The notes beneath the pieces are model-generated. The model did no database searches. It had not been told where the DNA came from and saw only the letters and a program-made list of their open reading frames with translations. Positions 12,121-23,950 of a DNA stretch of 64,000 bases are shown here, in pieces; within the stretch, counting starts at the first letter, position 1; each line of letters begins with the position of its first letter. Made by a program: the position numbers and the translations under genes. Origin of the DNA: Microvelia longipes (Eukaryota > Arthropoda > Insecta > Hemiptera > Veliidae). Location of the stretch: positions 1,968,660-2,032,659 of the forward strand of contig JACMZG010001914.1 in NCBI GenBank assembly GCA_018340805.1. The letters run 5' to 3'.

Positions 12121-13098
12121 CAAGGAAGGTTATATCATAACTAAAGTAATATATAAACCAAGTAGAAACCATCTAAAAAAAATCAGACCTGCCCGATCAG
12201 CTGATAGCTGGCTCAAAAATAAAAAATAGCTAAAATTAAAATAACTGCGCATGCGCCTTTTCGGATTTAGGTTTTTTATTTAATTTTATTGGCAACCCTG
12301 ATAACATTAGGTTAGTTTTACATTTTATAGTGCTTTTGTACTTGAATATTTGTGTGATAATTTAATGGTTTTGAATTAAATTCTGTTAAATAATTGAGTT
12401 AATAAATAATTGTTAAATAATTGAGTTAAGTAATATTAATAATTTAGTTAAAGTTAAAAAAAGAGAAACTATAGTAAAGGTAAACCACATGTTTTTATTA
12501 AGATTTTGAAGAAAATGCAGGCGACAGTGTATTGCCTTCAAATTACGATTGCTTTTATTACATTCAAAAAAATTAGGTTAAATTTGTTAAATTACTTATT
12601 ACAATTAATATTTGAAGGGGAAAAAACAAATATCATTTGCAAAAATGTACTAAGTTAAGTAGTGAACACGAAAAAAAAGTTCAATTAGCCTCTCGTTTTA
12701 AGTAATTTAAGAAAACCTTGTATTTAATGATTCGGACTTAAACCACTATTGGATGTGGCAAAATGTATTTCTTACACAAATTATTAACATTTTAAACTAA
12801 ACTGTTCAAATAAATGCAATAAAAACAAAACTTTTGAGTACCGTAAATAGTTTGTTTACATTTACGTAGGGTAAAACAAAATGGCCGCGGAATATTAACA
12901 TTTGAGCGGCCATAGGATATTAAAATTTCCGCGGCTATAGGAAAATTTGAGGCAACTCCCTGGTGGACAAAATGTGAACTACATGCCAGGTCTGACAGAA
13001 ATCGCGTTTGTTTCCCTCAAAGAGACTAAAACTATAGTTTTAGTCTCTTTGGTTTCCCTACTTGGTTTATATATTACTTTAGTTATATCATAACCTTG
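12121..13098. mobile_element. DNA element with ~50-bp terminal inverted repeats
   Basis: Left arm 12121-12170 (AAGGTTATATCATAACTAAA onward to ACCAAGTAG) is inverted at 13051-13098. CAAGG and CCTTG form the outer ends. The interior shows no ORF above background. No clean target-site duplication is visible. A perfect 34-bp palindrome abuts the right arm. Confidence 0.7.
13018..13051. repeat. Perfect 34-bp palindrome
   Basis: CAAAGAGACTAAAACTA is followed at once by its exact reverse complement, with no loop. It lies at the inner edge of the right arm of the 12121-13098 element. Confidence 0.9.
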
Positions 13099-13150
13099 TT
13101 GTAAACTACTAGTGCCCACCTAGTGGACATTTGAAGGTCTTCACCAGCAT

Positions 13151-13188
13151 CAGTTTCGTAGTTTTTGCAGTAAAAAACTACGAAACTG
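13151..13188. repeat. Perfect 16-bp hairpin
   Basis: CAGTTTCGTAGTTTTT and its exact complement are separated by 6 bases, just outside the 12121-13098 element. Confidence 0.85.
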
Positions 13189-13466
13189 TCGCAGACGGTA
13201 AAAAACGCATTACAGCCGCCTACTTTATAGCCACCCGAAAAAATAGTTATACAAACCCGTGCTTAGTTTAGTTAACATATAAAAGGCTATGTACAAAATA
13301 CGAAATGTAGGGTGTTATTCAACTGAAATGTTGAATAACCTGAAAAATGTTCCGCGGACCACTTGTTTAGAATCACTGCACTAGAAGTTCCGACATGGTT
13401 GACGAGGAATATAAAGTTGCCGACGTTTGTTTTCACTGTAGGAAACATCTTCAGATGAGGAAAAAT

Positions 13467-13945
13467 CAAGGATCTTGAATAAAGGGGATGACGCACTAAG
13501 TTGATTTGCCGTGTAACATAGTCAACAACCCATCAACAACAAGAAAATAGAGACGAATCCATCACAAAACACATGTCAAAAACAACCTGCACATGCTTAG
13601 TACGAACTGCACATGCAATCATTATATTAACAGCGCAGGTCATAAATTTAGAGGCAAACCTACCTTCCGATGGTTTCAAGTAGTGCTTCATTTTAATTGA
13701 CTTAGCAAGCACCAAAGTTTACTAAAATCACAACTAACAAGCACAGAAGAAAGTTAAGAAGCAAACTCGACTTATTAATGTTACATAACCTTTGTTTCGC
13801 GCTTTTTTGCTATATCCATATTCCTATGGATTTGCAACCAGGCAAGTTTAAGGCAATTTAACCAGGCAAGTTTCTCTATCTCATACAACGTCCATGGGGT
13901 CAGAAAAGTTCCTTAATGAGTCATCCCCTTTATTTAAGATCCTTG
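13467..13945. mobile_element. Non-autonomous hAT-like MITE (CAAGG family), copy 1
   Basis: The ends CAAGGATCTTGAATAAAGGG and CCCCTTTATTTAAGATCCTTG are inverted. Flanks GGAAAAAT (left) and AGAAAGAT (right) match at 6 of 8 positions, consistent with a decayed 8-bp duplication typical of hAT. The same element lies inverted at 23455-23950 and truncated at about 63860. Short ORFs inside (13533-13715, 13894-14082) are not recognisable proteins. Confidence 0.8.
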
Positions 13946-16520
13946 AGAAAGATTATACATTCGTCGAATGTATTTTTACTTTAGTATTAATAACGTCATA
14001 CTTCAGCTGTACTTTGTGGTTTAAAGGTTTGATCCTTGATACAGGCGTTTATGTCTGTATCGTTCTATTTACACTATTATAAGTTAAACCGTGCGAATTT
14101 CCTTTAAATGCATTTGCCTTGCTCATCAATCCATTTTGTTGCATCCATCTATGCATTCAGTTCATGCATTACAACCTGAGCAGTAGCAGTACTACCTATT
14201 TCACATTTTTTAAAGGAAATGCACTACAAATTAGCATGAACTGAAACTGAGCTTTTTATAAGAACAAACAATGATAAAATACCGAACTATAACGAAACGT
14301 TGTGGAGTTTGTAATGATGACAATGTATACACCCCGTGGAATGTATACGCGCTTTTCCTTTGAAAAGGTCGGGAAACGTTTAATACGTCGTTAGCTTTCA
14401 ACTGACTGTTGTCTTTTTCATAGAAGCAGGTAAGAAAGTAAAAATAAAATTAAAGCAGCTCGTTAATTATAATGAAAATTATGACAGCTATAAGTTTATA
14501 ATGACTCGAAGTAGAGATGAGAACCACTTTTATGGTCCCTGAGCAATTACTGAGACTGTCATTCCAATACGACAAAGATATTTTGAAAATTTGTTGCATA
14601 TAGCAGTAAAACTACAACAGCTGTCATCATATTAAGAATTATTTTAGTCTTTATATTGATGAGAATTTAAGCTAATAATTGGCAAATATTGGAGTCATAA
14701 TTTCTAAAACAATTAACGAACTTGCCATGATTTCTTAGTTTCATAAAATTGTATTTATAGTTCATTTTTAAAATTTTGACTTCAAGATGAAATTAAGTCT
14801 GTAAAGTTTAAGCAGTTCCGACATTTTGATTTTAACGTTAGGTGCATTTTTTCAAGGATATACCTGCACGGAGTACTTAAAACTTAATAGTCCTTGATAC
14901 CAGGTTAGATGCTACGTATAGTTAAGCTTCAGAGTTATCTTGGTACAGTCGCCAAATAACTAATAATCTTCTTTCATAAATCATTCGGATGAAAGTTTAA
15001 TTGTTTTGGCTCTGTGGTGCTGTGACGTCACGTGACTTTTTAATCATCACATGAGTATAATTTGGCAAGTAGGTTGATCATCATTGAATAGACTGAAGCA
15101 TGCGGCAGGGGGGCAGCAATCCTTGTATGTTACACACTGAAACAAAAAACAAGTCAGGTTGTTATGAAGTCATAAACCGTTAACCTCTGTTTGCTAAGCT
15201 AACAATTTTTTTTATATCCGGCAAAATCACAGGTTGAAAGATTTGTAAGGGAAAAGGGTTTTATTTTTGTTGTAGGGGCTCTGAATTGAATTAATAGGTT
15301 CGAAATCGATACGATCACTCTAGTGACCATAAAGTTGAAATATCCGTGGCAAATAGGTGGTAACCCTAAAATACTTGAGTAAGGTGTCCTTTTCGTAGTT
15401 TTTAGGGGTCTGAGTTGACGGAAAGTGTTTTGAAGACGTAAGGTTTTCTAATAGTACTTAATCCCGGTTGAAGCGGGTTTGCAATAGAATAAAGCAGCTT
15501 GGAGTCTGAAAATTAAAGGTACGTTAAGCAACAAATAGTAACCACGAAGTTTTAAATAAATCCGCTGTGGAGCGATACGTTCTAGCAATGAACAACACGC
15601 CCCAACAACAACAGTAAAATTTAAAAATTAATTAAAAATAATTGGAACACTCTAAAAATAATTGCAAGTGCTATTATTCATTAAATGTAATATACTTTTA
15701 AATAAAAATATGTTTTGGTAAACATGCATCTTTCTCATTGCATTGAATCTAAGAAAATCGATACAAATATAACACTATATTGCGCTAATTTTATATTAAC
15801 CTATTGTTTGACATATATTATAGATTTTTGTTCAAAACTGCAGGAAAAAATTATTAAATTACTTGGACGTAGTGATATTGATATCTAAGTTTTTAGGATT
15901 CAATGCGGTTTCCAAAATTTGCAATATTACGGTGCCCTATAACTTTACTTTAAGTTACCATAGGTAGTTAAAAAATTACCATATTTGGCCATAACAGTTT
16001 CCTAAATAATATTAGTAAATTATAAATTTTGATCTCAACAATTTTTTTAGCAAGAGAAATTTTTATTATCAAGGGGCTATTTCTTTCACCGCACCGTAGA
16101 ACGGGGGATGGCTAAATTTAATATGTCTTGTCAGGGGGGAGGGTATAGTACAGTAGTATCCTCAGACTTCTCCCTTGAAAAAAACCCCTGTAGTTTTGTA
16201 CACCTTTGGGATTAACAGGTAGATTTCCTTAAAATGTGACAATCAAATAAAAGTGTTCCATAAATGAAGGAAAAAGTGAATACCTGAACAAAAACTGATT
16301 AGAGGGCAAGAAAACAAGCATTCCAAAATAAATTCTTTCGGTCTTACGAGCCTTCGTAACAGTATTTTTCTTTAGTAAATTCATGTTATTAATTTATCTT
16401 TGGTAATACCAAACCGTACTTCTATAGTCTAAGCTAACATAGACTATTAGTACCTAAACTTTAGCACAAGCTTTTTACTAGAAACCCGAATCATTTAATC
16501 ATAAATAGACTGGTACTCAC
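13946..16520. other. Intergenic or intronic, nothing recognised
   Basis: No domain-bearing ORF or clear exon. If the signal-peptide exon at 16521-16622 has downstream exons, they lie here or further left, but I could not identify one. Confidence 0.5.
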
Positions 16521-16622
16521 CCGTTCACCGAAAACAGCGCACTCTTTCGCGGCTGACTGAACACACATGATAACAGATGATACGAATATCAAACTGATAA
16601 GAAATAAACGTGAATATTGCAT
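16521..16622 (-). CDS. First coding exon of a secreted protein (signal peptide)
   Basis: From an ATG at 16622 the minus strand encodes 34 residues. A short basic start (MQYSR) leads into a hydrophobic core (LFLISLIFVSSVIMC), a small-residue stretch VQSAA as likely signal-peptidase site, and then KECAVFGER. It ends exactly at a strong donor, CGG/GTGAGT (phase 0). A weaker in-frame donor G/GTGAAC seven bases earlier would leave phase 1. A TATA box lies about 90 bp upstream of the ATG. The rest of the gene is unknown. The Ly6 exon at 1959 needs phase 1 input, so it would join directly only through the weaker donor or through an unseen exon. I regard the exon as real and its gene identity as open. 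Confidence 0.7.
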
Positions 16623-16710
16623 GGTGTGGTGAAACGTGGATGCCAAACTAAATGAACTCACTACTACGACTCATTTGATAGTAGTGAGGTGAAATTGTTT
16701 TGCAGTGGTC

Positions 16711-16717
16711 TTATATA
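16711..16717 (-). promoter_or_regulatory. TATA box for the 16622 signal-peptide exon
   Basis: On the minus strand GCTATATAAGACC lies about 90 bp before the ATG. It leaves room for transcription to start near CTCACTACTATCAAATG about 30 bp downstream. A consensus TATA box supports a highly expressed or tissue-specific secreted-protein gene. Confidence 0.6.
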
Positions 16718-16893
16718 GCGTACAATACCTTGCTTGATAAGGCAAGGCTAATGAGAAGAATAGCTTCACTACTTGTACGATTTTAATACCAATTCAGTAG
16801 CTTTGGTCGTCATGCAGCAATTTTCATGACAATTAGTTTAAGGTAGAGTTCCTATATTACAGGAAAAAGATTGGTATAATTTATTAGTCCACC

Positions 16894-17341
16894 TTTTTTT
16901 ATTTTTTTATTTATTTTTTTTTTATTGGCATTGATTTGTGGTACACCATACAGCCATCTGTTTACTTAAAATTATTAGAAACTACAACTAAAATAATCTT
17001 CTTAATTACTTGTTTTCATTGATTGTGAACTTTTAGATGCTTTACATTTTTTAATGTAAAAGAAAGCTACATTCATTTTTTTATGTATTTTATGTACTAC
17101 TATTATACTTGCTATTATTATTGGTATTACTATTATTGCTACTATTTATGTACTACTAGTAGTAGTACTACTAAGTACTTATGTACATTATTACTAAGTA
17201 CATTATTACTTGATAACTAAGTAATAGTAAATAACTAACTATTAATAATGTGAGTACTACATAGTACTACATTAAAAATTGTTAATGTAAAAAAAGCTTT
17301 TAGATGCTTTACATTTTTTTTAAATTTTGATTTATATTTTT
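16894..17341 (-). mobile_element. Retro-insertion with 10-bp target-site duplication
   Basis: TTAGTCCACC occurs at 16884-16893 and again at 17342-17351. The enclosed DNA ends, on the minus strand, in GTACCACAAATCAATGCCAA and an A-rich tail, as LINE or SINE 3' ends do. The body is low-complexity (TACTACTAGTAGTAG, ATGCTTTACATTTTTT twice). It abuts the 3' tail of the CR1-like LINE and so presumably inserted after it. Confidence 0.65.
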
Positions 17342-17443
17342 TTAGTCCACCCTTTATAAAATAAAATAAAATAAAATAAAATAAGCTTTATTTAACAAAT
17401 ACAATTCATTGTACAAAGTTAATTGTCAAAATACATAAAAGTG

Positions 17444-20400
17444 TTAATAATCAATTTTTTTAAATTCCACTATATTATACAGAGGGTTGTCTAATAATAA
17501 TTCTCTTATATACCCAGAAAATTTCTTTTCATCTAACCCTCTTTTTTCAACGGGCAATAAATTATAAAGTCGAAGGCCAGCCTGAACAGAATTATACCTC
17601 ACTGTTTTTTCAAGTCTGCATTTAGGTACAACAAACAAATTATTTTGTCTAGTAAAATAAGAATGAATATTTTCTACCACTGTTAAGCTTGATTGAATAC
17701 TGTGAATGAATACGAGCAATTGATAACAATACAGAGAGTAAAGAGTGAAAATGCCTTTATTCTTAAAATATTTTCGGCACGGTGTTTTATTAGGTAGGTT
17801 ATATAATATTCTGATTGCCCTTTTTTGCAATATAAAAATTCTGTCAACACTTGGGGCATGGCCCCATATCATGGTGCCATACGATAGTAATGAGTGAAAA
17901 TGGGCAAAATAAACTATTTTTAATGACTTACTAGAAACAGACGTAGAGGCTTTTCTCAGCATATAAATGCTTGTACTTAGCTTTTATGCAAAAAATCTAA
18001 GTGGGGCTCCCAGGATAATTTATTGTCTAAATGAATCCCTAGGAATTTAAATGAACACAAATTAGTAGCTTTAAAATTAAACAGTAAACTTACAGTTTTG
18101 TCATTATTTAATTTAACCTTATTTGCATTACACCAATCTGTAAGAACACCTAAGGCTAGGGACTGTACTTGCTGCAAGTCAGATAGTACTTTGGATGATA
18201 AAACCACTCCATAATCATCGGCAAAAAGAAAAGCAGCTGCCACTAGTAACCGCATCGCGTAAGGCAGGTCATTTATGAAAATTAAAAATAAAATAGGACC
18301 CAAAACTGAACCTTGTCTTACGCCATGTTTTATTTCCAGAAAGTTAGAGAATGTACCACCCAAATCAATATACTGTCTCCAGCCCTTTAAATAAGAAATA
18401 ATAAAATTAACAGATTTTTCATCAAGCCCATAAAAAATTAGTTTTATGCGCAGAATCTCTAGCTGTACTCCATCAAAGGCTTTGGAGAAATCAAAAAAAT
18501 ATGCCAAAACTTTTTCTTGAAGATCGTAATTTTCTAAACAGATATTTACAAATCTCGTAACAGCCTTGATTGTACTTAAACCTTTTCTAAAGCCATATTG
18601 GTGTTCATAGAATAATTTATTGGTTTCAAAGTACTCCACTAACCTATTTTTAGCGCATATTTCAATAATTTTAGCCAAGGCAGGGATAAGGGATATGGGC
18701 CTATAATTTGCAAACTCATCTTTGCTACCCTTTTTATGAATTGGAATGACTCGAGCTATTTTTAACGAATCTGGAAAAACCCCCTCACTAAAACACACAT
18801 TAATCAAGTGAGCAAGTGGTTCACAAATACTGCCGGATATTGATTTTAAAATTTCAAAATTTACTCCAAAAATGTCAAAACTTTTGGATTTTTTTAGGGA
18901 TTTTAAAATGTTATGTACTTCTTCAACAGTGACTTCTTTAAAGGTAAATTTAATATTTACGGTAGGAACATTATTTAAGTATTCCTGAAACGATTTTTTG
19001 CTAGGTGGAATCTTATCGAGCATGTCATTAACTGAATTTATGAAGTACTTGTTGAAGCCATCAGCAGTCATTGTACCAGGAAAGTTATTTTTTAAATTTA
19101 AAGAAGGAGATATTTTTTTAGGGATGGTATTATTAATTATTTGCCATGCCTGTTTGGTTTTATTGGGAGCATTAACTATTAATGAGTCATTATAAGAAAT
19201 TTTGGATTTTTGAATGGCGCAACGGTATTCTCTTTTTAATTGGATTAATTTTGATTTTGTAAAATATATCCCAGAGTCATCCTTGTTTAAACATTCATGA
19301 AGTTGTTTATAGGAAAAATAGGCATCCCTCATGGACTTTAATTCGTCAGTGAACCAAGGCGTTGAATGGCTTTTGACTTTACAAGGCTTGATCGTACTAG
19401 TTCTCCAAGGTAAATAGGCATCTAGGTGGGAATTAAACTCATTGACAAATATTTCAAATTTAATATTCAAGCTCTCTGTCAAGTACATAGTACCCCAATT
19501 TATTAAACCTAAAGAATACTCTAATAATGATAATGAGTTTACGTTTATGACTCTTTTAACATTTTTCTGAATTGTACCATCCATGGATTTTTCACTTATA
19601 TTTTGAAGAGACAATATTTGGGCCTTGTGATCACTTAAACCTAATTCTACCACTTTAGACTCTAAAACTAAATTATTATTTACATCTGTTATTATATTAT
19701 CTATACAGGTACGAGTTCTACCCTCATTATACTTATTCTAGTAGCATCTTTAATTGTGAATCTTAGATTAAAGCTATTTATTACGTCACTAAATTGTTTT
19801 ACGATACTTTTATGAGATAGAAGGTCTATATTAAAATCCCCCAGTAAAACTAAAGAATACGAAAATTTATGTAAATAAGTTAATACTTGTTGGATGATGG
19901 ACAAAAATTCAATAAAATTATCTGGACAAGGCGGTCTATAAGCGCAGCAAATTATGATTCTTTTATCAGGTATTTGGACTGCACAGCATTCTAGTATACT
20001 TTCTCTAGAAAATTTTTTTACCTGATTAATTTCTTTAGCCGCTATATGATCTTTGACAAAAATAATGGAACCCCCACCCCTACTTTCTGAGCGACAGAAA
20101 CTACTTGATATATTGTAAGTTGGAATTGCATACAGATGTTGGATATCTTCTTTTAGCCAATGTTCAGTCAAACAACAAACTTCAAAGTTCTTTTCAGCCA
20201 ATATTAAGTCCAAAGAATTAATTTTACTTTTTAAATCCCTAATATTTTGGTGAAAAATATTAAAAGAGTCTACGTCATTATTATTATTTTTCTTGTTATT
20301 AATACTTATATTATTGCTGTAGTTAATAGTATTATTTACATTAACATTCCCTATGTCTAAGTTTACACTATTCGAAATACTAATATTAAGATTAAAATTG

Positions 20401-20453
20401 TTAATCGAGTCATTGTTATTTATCTTGATATCAAGAACGTCGTATCCACTCAC
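17444..20453 (-). pseudogene. LINE ORF2: endonuclease and reverse transcriptase, frameshifted
   Basis: Three frames cover one polyprotein. The first (20453-19701) is an EEP endonuclease: IFHQNIRDLKSK, CCLTEHWL with the metal Glu, RGGGSIIF, CCAYRPP and VLLGDFN. Its final SDH block appears only in the second frame (LGLSDHKA, 19653), so a frameshift lies at about 19660-19740. The second frame (19653-17977) is the reverse transcriptase: NYRPISLIPALAKI, YGFRKGLSTI, FFDFSKAFDG, HGVRQGSVLGPILF and the catalytic LFADD. The third (17962-17444) is the thumb/C-terminal region with YGTMIWGHAP and LQKRAIRIL. Key catalytic residues survive; the frameshifts make the copy defective. Confidence 0.92.
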
Positions 20454-21719
20454 AAAAAATTCAATGAATTACATTCATTCGTTATTTTACTGGACAAGAG
20501 TTTAATATTGCTGCCAATTTTGGAAGCTAACCTATGTTTACCTTGAACATTAAAATGAATTTTTTTATAAGAATAACTATTATAATTCAGTTCCATACTT
20601 ACATCTAACCAGTTTATATTTACATCGAGTTCTAGAGAGCCGAGAAATGTTCTTATTTTATTATTTACATGTTCTATGTTCCTATTTACATATCTAAACT
20701 TATAACTATAATTCAAAGGGATTGAGCAAAAGATGAAGTTAGTTTTACTAAATAAGTGTGAAATATTTCTTATGATATGACATAGATCAGTGCTATGTAC
20801 CACGCATTGCGTCATTGCTTCCACCAATCACTACAACATAATCATGTAATGTGAAATCTTTTACTATGTTTTCAACATTACTCAGCACTTGGTGAAAAAG
20901 TGCACTTGGCTTGAACATATTACAGACTAGAAACTCTTTTTTATCGATGTACTTGGCTAAAACTTCATGCATGTTCCTAAACATGCTATCACCTAGCAGT
21001 AGAACTTTTCTTCTCTTATCGTCAGATGGTACTGGTTTATTTAATTGCAAACATGGTTGAGTTTTACTATGCGATAATATAAAGTCATTTAAATCTTTGA
21101 TTTTGGAGTTAAGCTCATAATTATTAAGGTTAAGTGATGACAGTTCTTCTTTCAATTCTTTAATAACAGCATCTCGATCTTGAAGGGATGTTTTAAGATT
21201 TTCTAACTCACTAACGTCAAAATTTGCTGGCCCATTGTTTTTGCCACTAAATTGTTTTAGAACATTATCAGCATCATTTAGTTTTTGTTGAAGCAAATTA
21301 TTTTCTTTGACGAGTTCACGAATCTTCTTTTCGCTCAAACATAGCTCTTTCTGAATACCATCTAAATATTTTTTCTTGCTTTTTAAGTCTTCTATTTCGT
21401 CTTCCAATTCGAAAGTTTTAAGTGTGGAGGAATTCAATTCATCTTTCTGTGAGGAACAGACATTTTTAAGGAGGTCGAGTTCGTTTCTAAGAGCTGATAA
21501 AGAGGCATCTTTTTCCCTGAGTTGTTCGAACAAGTTATCTAATGCTGGGTATAAATCAGAAAAATTTTTAATCATGCTATCTATAATGTCCTCAATCCCA
21601 GAATACTTGATTAAACATTGTAAATTGTTAAAAATCCCCACTGCTGCCTTTTCAACTTGTTCATCTTTGAAAGTAAACTCACCCAAACACTCGAGTGATT
21701 TTTTATTTTGACTCATTTT
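20450..21719 (-). pseudogene. LINE ORF1: coiled coil plus SGNH esterase domain, frameshifted
   Basis: From MSQNKKSLE (21719) the first ~250 residues are a Lys/Glu/Leu-rich coiled coil. A lipase/esterase-like domain follows: VLLLGDSMF carries the nucleophile Ser (block I) and VVVIGGSND the Gly-Asn pair (block III). A frameshift near 20800-20827 breaks the frame, and the rest continues in the other ORF (20450-20827), including KKIHFNVQGK with the putative catalytic His. CR1-group ORF1 proteins are known to bind nucleic acid and carry this esterase. There is no classical zinc knuckle. It is inactive as it stands. Confidence 0.85.
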
Positions 21720-21790
21720 AAGTTTTGTTAAATTTCTAGTTGAGAGAGACATTATATCTCTGATGATAGTGTAATGCAATAAGTTATGAT

Positions 21791-22864
21791 TTGAATGACA
21801 TATTTAATCATCTAGCAACTATATCTCTTCGACTATGACTCTAGAACTATATCTCTAGGACGCTTTTTATCGAATTTCCTTTGGAAAAATTTCGCTGATG
21901 GATGATTGTGTCTTGGCGGGAGTTCACGAAGACATGGTTGAAAAATACGTTTTTGTGACATCATTAACCAAGTTTGCTGAGTCAGCAAAATTTTCCAAAA
22001 AATCGGTAAAATTCGAGGTAAAATTTCGCGAAAAAGGTCTTCACCCTGTGTCTTTTGGTATGTTGAATCGAATGATACCAGTCTGGAGTCGATACGTCCA
22101 CTCTAAGTGACCGAAAAAACAATGGTTAATAATCCAAAACCAAAATTACGGGCGGTAAATAAAAACTTTAGAGTGGGGTATCGTTTTTTCGTGGCGCTGA
22201 ATCGAATAAAATCGGTCTGATGTTGACAACTACCAGTTACTCAATTATAAAGCACTCCTTGTTACTAATTTTTTTTGTGTGTTTCAAAACGAAGCAAGTC
22301 CAATATCTGGAAACAGTCAGCCTGATTTTGTGGCAGAATTGCTGATCAGGGTGTACCAAGCAAAATCAAACTAACATCAGACAACCTGACGATACAGTAG
22401 TTTTAATATTTGGCTGTACAACGTAATTTCACTTCACGATGTGAGCACTTGTTGAAATTCGATTGTTTAATAATTAACAACAATTAAATAATTAACTTGA
22501 GTTTTAATTATTTTAAATATTTTTCTGAATACCTAATTATGTTTAATTAAAACGATACTCTTGTATAGAGTGGAAATAACATCTCCAACATCTTGGATTG
22601 TGTCTGCAGCGTAAAGTGTCTTACTTTTAGATTAAAAATTATCTAAAATTTGGGCCAATACATTGCTCCACATAACAGTTATTCACTATAGTTAGCAAAG
22701 TGACCCTCTGTCCGGAAAGATTTATACCCTAACTCTAATATACCTGAAAATACCTTTTATAGCATTTCTACGTTTTAGCACCTACACACGATCCAAATTA
22801 GCTAAATACATGGCAAAATGCCATATAATAAAAAGTAATTTATGTATTTTAATGAAAATATAGA

Positions 22865-22865
<1 letters not shown>
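21791..22865. other. Intergenic, unassigned
   Basis: An ORF at 21898-22110 (plus) has no recognisable domain. It and the surrounding sequence could be 5' UTR or flank of the LINE. Nothing else is supported. Confidence 0.4.

Positions 22866-22933
<68 letters not shown>
22866..22933. repeat. (TA)n microsatellite
   Basis: Pure TA dinucleotides. Confidence 0.98.
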
Positions 22934-22936
<3 letters not shown>

Positions 22937-23454
22937 TGGATTTTACTTATTGCTTTACTATGCTAATCCATATTGTCTTGAAATTGAAATTTCTAACATT
23001 TTTTACTGTACTTGTACCTAAATTCCGTTTTCACTTCTACAAAATTGTCTTTTAAATCATTTATACCGCTTAAGTTAATATTAACAGATAACATATGAAA
23101 TAACTATTGGGGCATATGGGAAATAAACGGCTTTCTAAACGGGTTACGTTTAGAAATTAAACAAAAACAATTCATAATGGCTTTCCTCGTGTATTGGCCC
23201 CGTGTAAACAGGCCCAAAAGGCTGGCCCTGTTTGGTGCAAAAGAGGAATGAACCGAAAAAATTGGGGAAGAATCACGCAAAAGGTCAACAAGAGTCAGGT
23301 CTGATTTTGCAAATCTTTCGAAACTTTAAGATTTCGTGATAGGTGTTGGAAAAATAAACTATAGGTCTGGAGGGAAATTCGCTAAATCGGACCTCTGAAT
23401 TTAGAGAGGGAAATAAGATTTAGAAAGAACAATTCCATATTCGCCAAGGATCTT

Positions 23455-23950
23455 AAATAAAAGGGATGACGAATTAAGGAACATTTCTGACCCCATGGAA
23501 GTTGTATGGGATAGAGAAATGGGAGCCAACTTACCTTCCCCATGGTTGGTTATATTGAAAAAAGGGCCAAACGCAGGTTATGTAGCAAGGTTGTCGAGTT
23601 AGCTTCTCAACTTTCTTTTATGCTTTTCGTGATTGTTACATTTGTGGTGCTTGTTAAATCATTTGTGCTTATTTAATTTTAAAATTTGGACTATACTTAG
23701 CCACTTTAGTGAGTGATAATTTAAGCGTGTTTATAACCTTCTCAAGCAATAAACAATGGGATACCATTGAGGGGTAAGTTTGCCTTTAAAATTTAAGACC
23801 TGCACTGTTATAAGAATTGTTAGCATGTGCAGTTGGTTTTTGACGTGTGTTTCGTGTTGAATTCTCTCTATTTTTTTGGTTTTTCGATGGGGTCACTTTT
23901 TTGTATGTCAAATCGACTTAGTGCGTCATCCCCTTCATTCAAGATCCTTG
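23455..23950. mobile_element. Non-autonomous hAT-like MITE (CAAGG family), copy 2
   Basis: The ends CAAGGATCTTAAATAAAAGG and CATTCAAGATCCTTG are inverted. The 8-bp flanks ATATTCGC and GTATTAGC match at 6 positions. The interior is related to the 13467-13945 copy in opposite orientation (GGAACATTTCTGACCCCATGG against CCATGGGGTCAGAAAAG). It has no transposase. Confidence 0.82.

Larger units (their letters stand above)
17358..21790 (-). mobile_element. CR1-like non-LTR retrotransposon, decayed
   Basis: Reading leftward on the minus strand: a coiled-coil plus SGNH-esterase ORF1, an apurinic-type endonuclease, a reverse transcriptase, and a C-terminal domain. It ends with an AATAAAGC signal-like motif and a (TTTTA)n tail at about 17358-17385. 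ORF1 with an esterase and a short-repeat 3' tail are features of the CR1 group. At least three frameshifts break the two ORFs, so this copy is inactive. The 5' limit is approximate. Confidence 0.9.

Noticed and set aside
18998..19195. Plus-strand ORF in the LINE (also 21376-21711)
   Set aside because: Antisense shadows of the reverse transcriptase and ORF1 coiled-coil frames.
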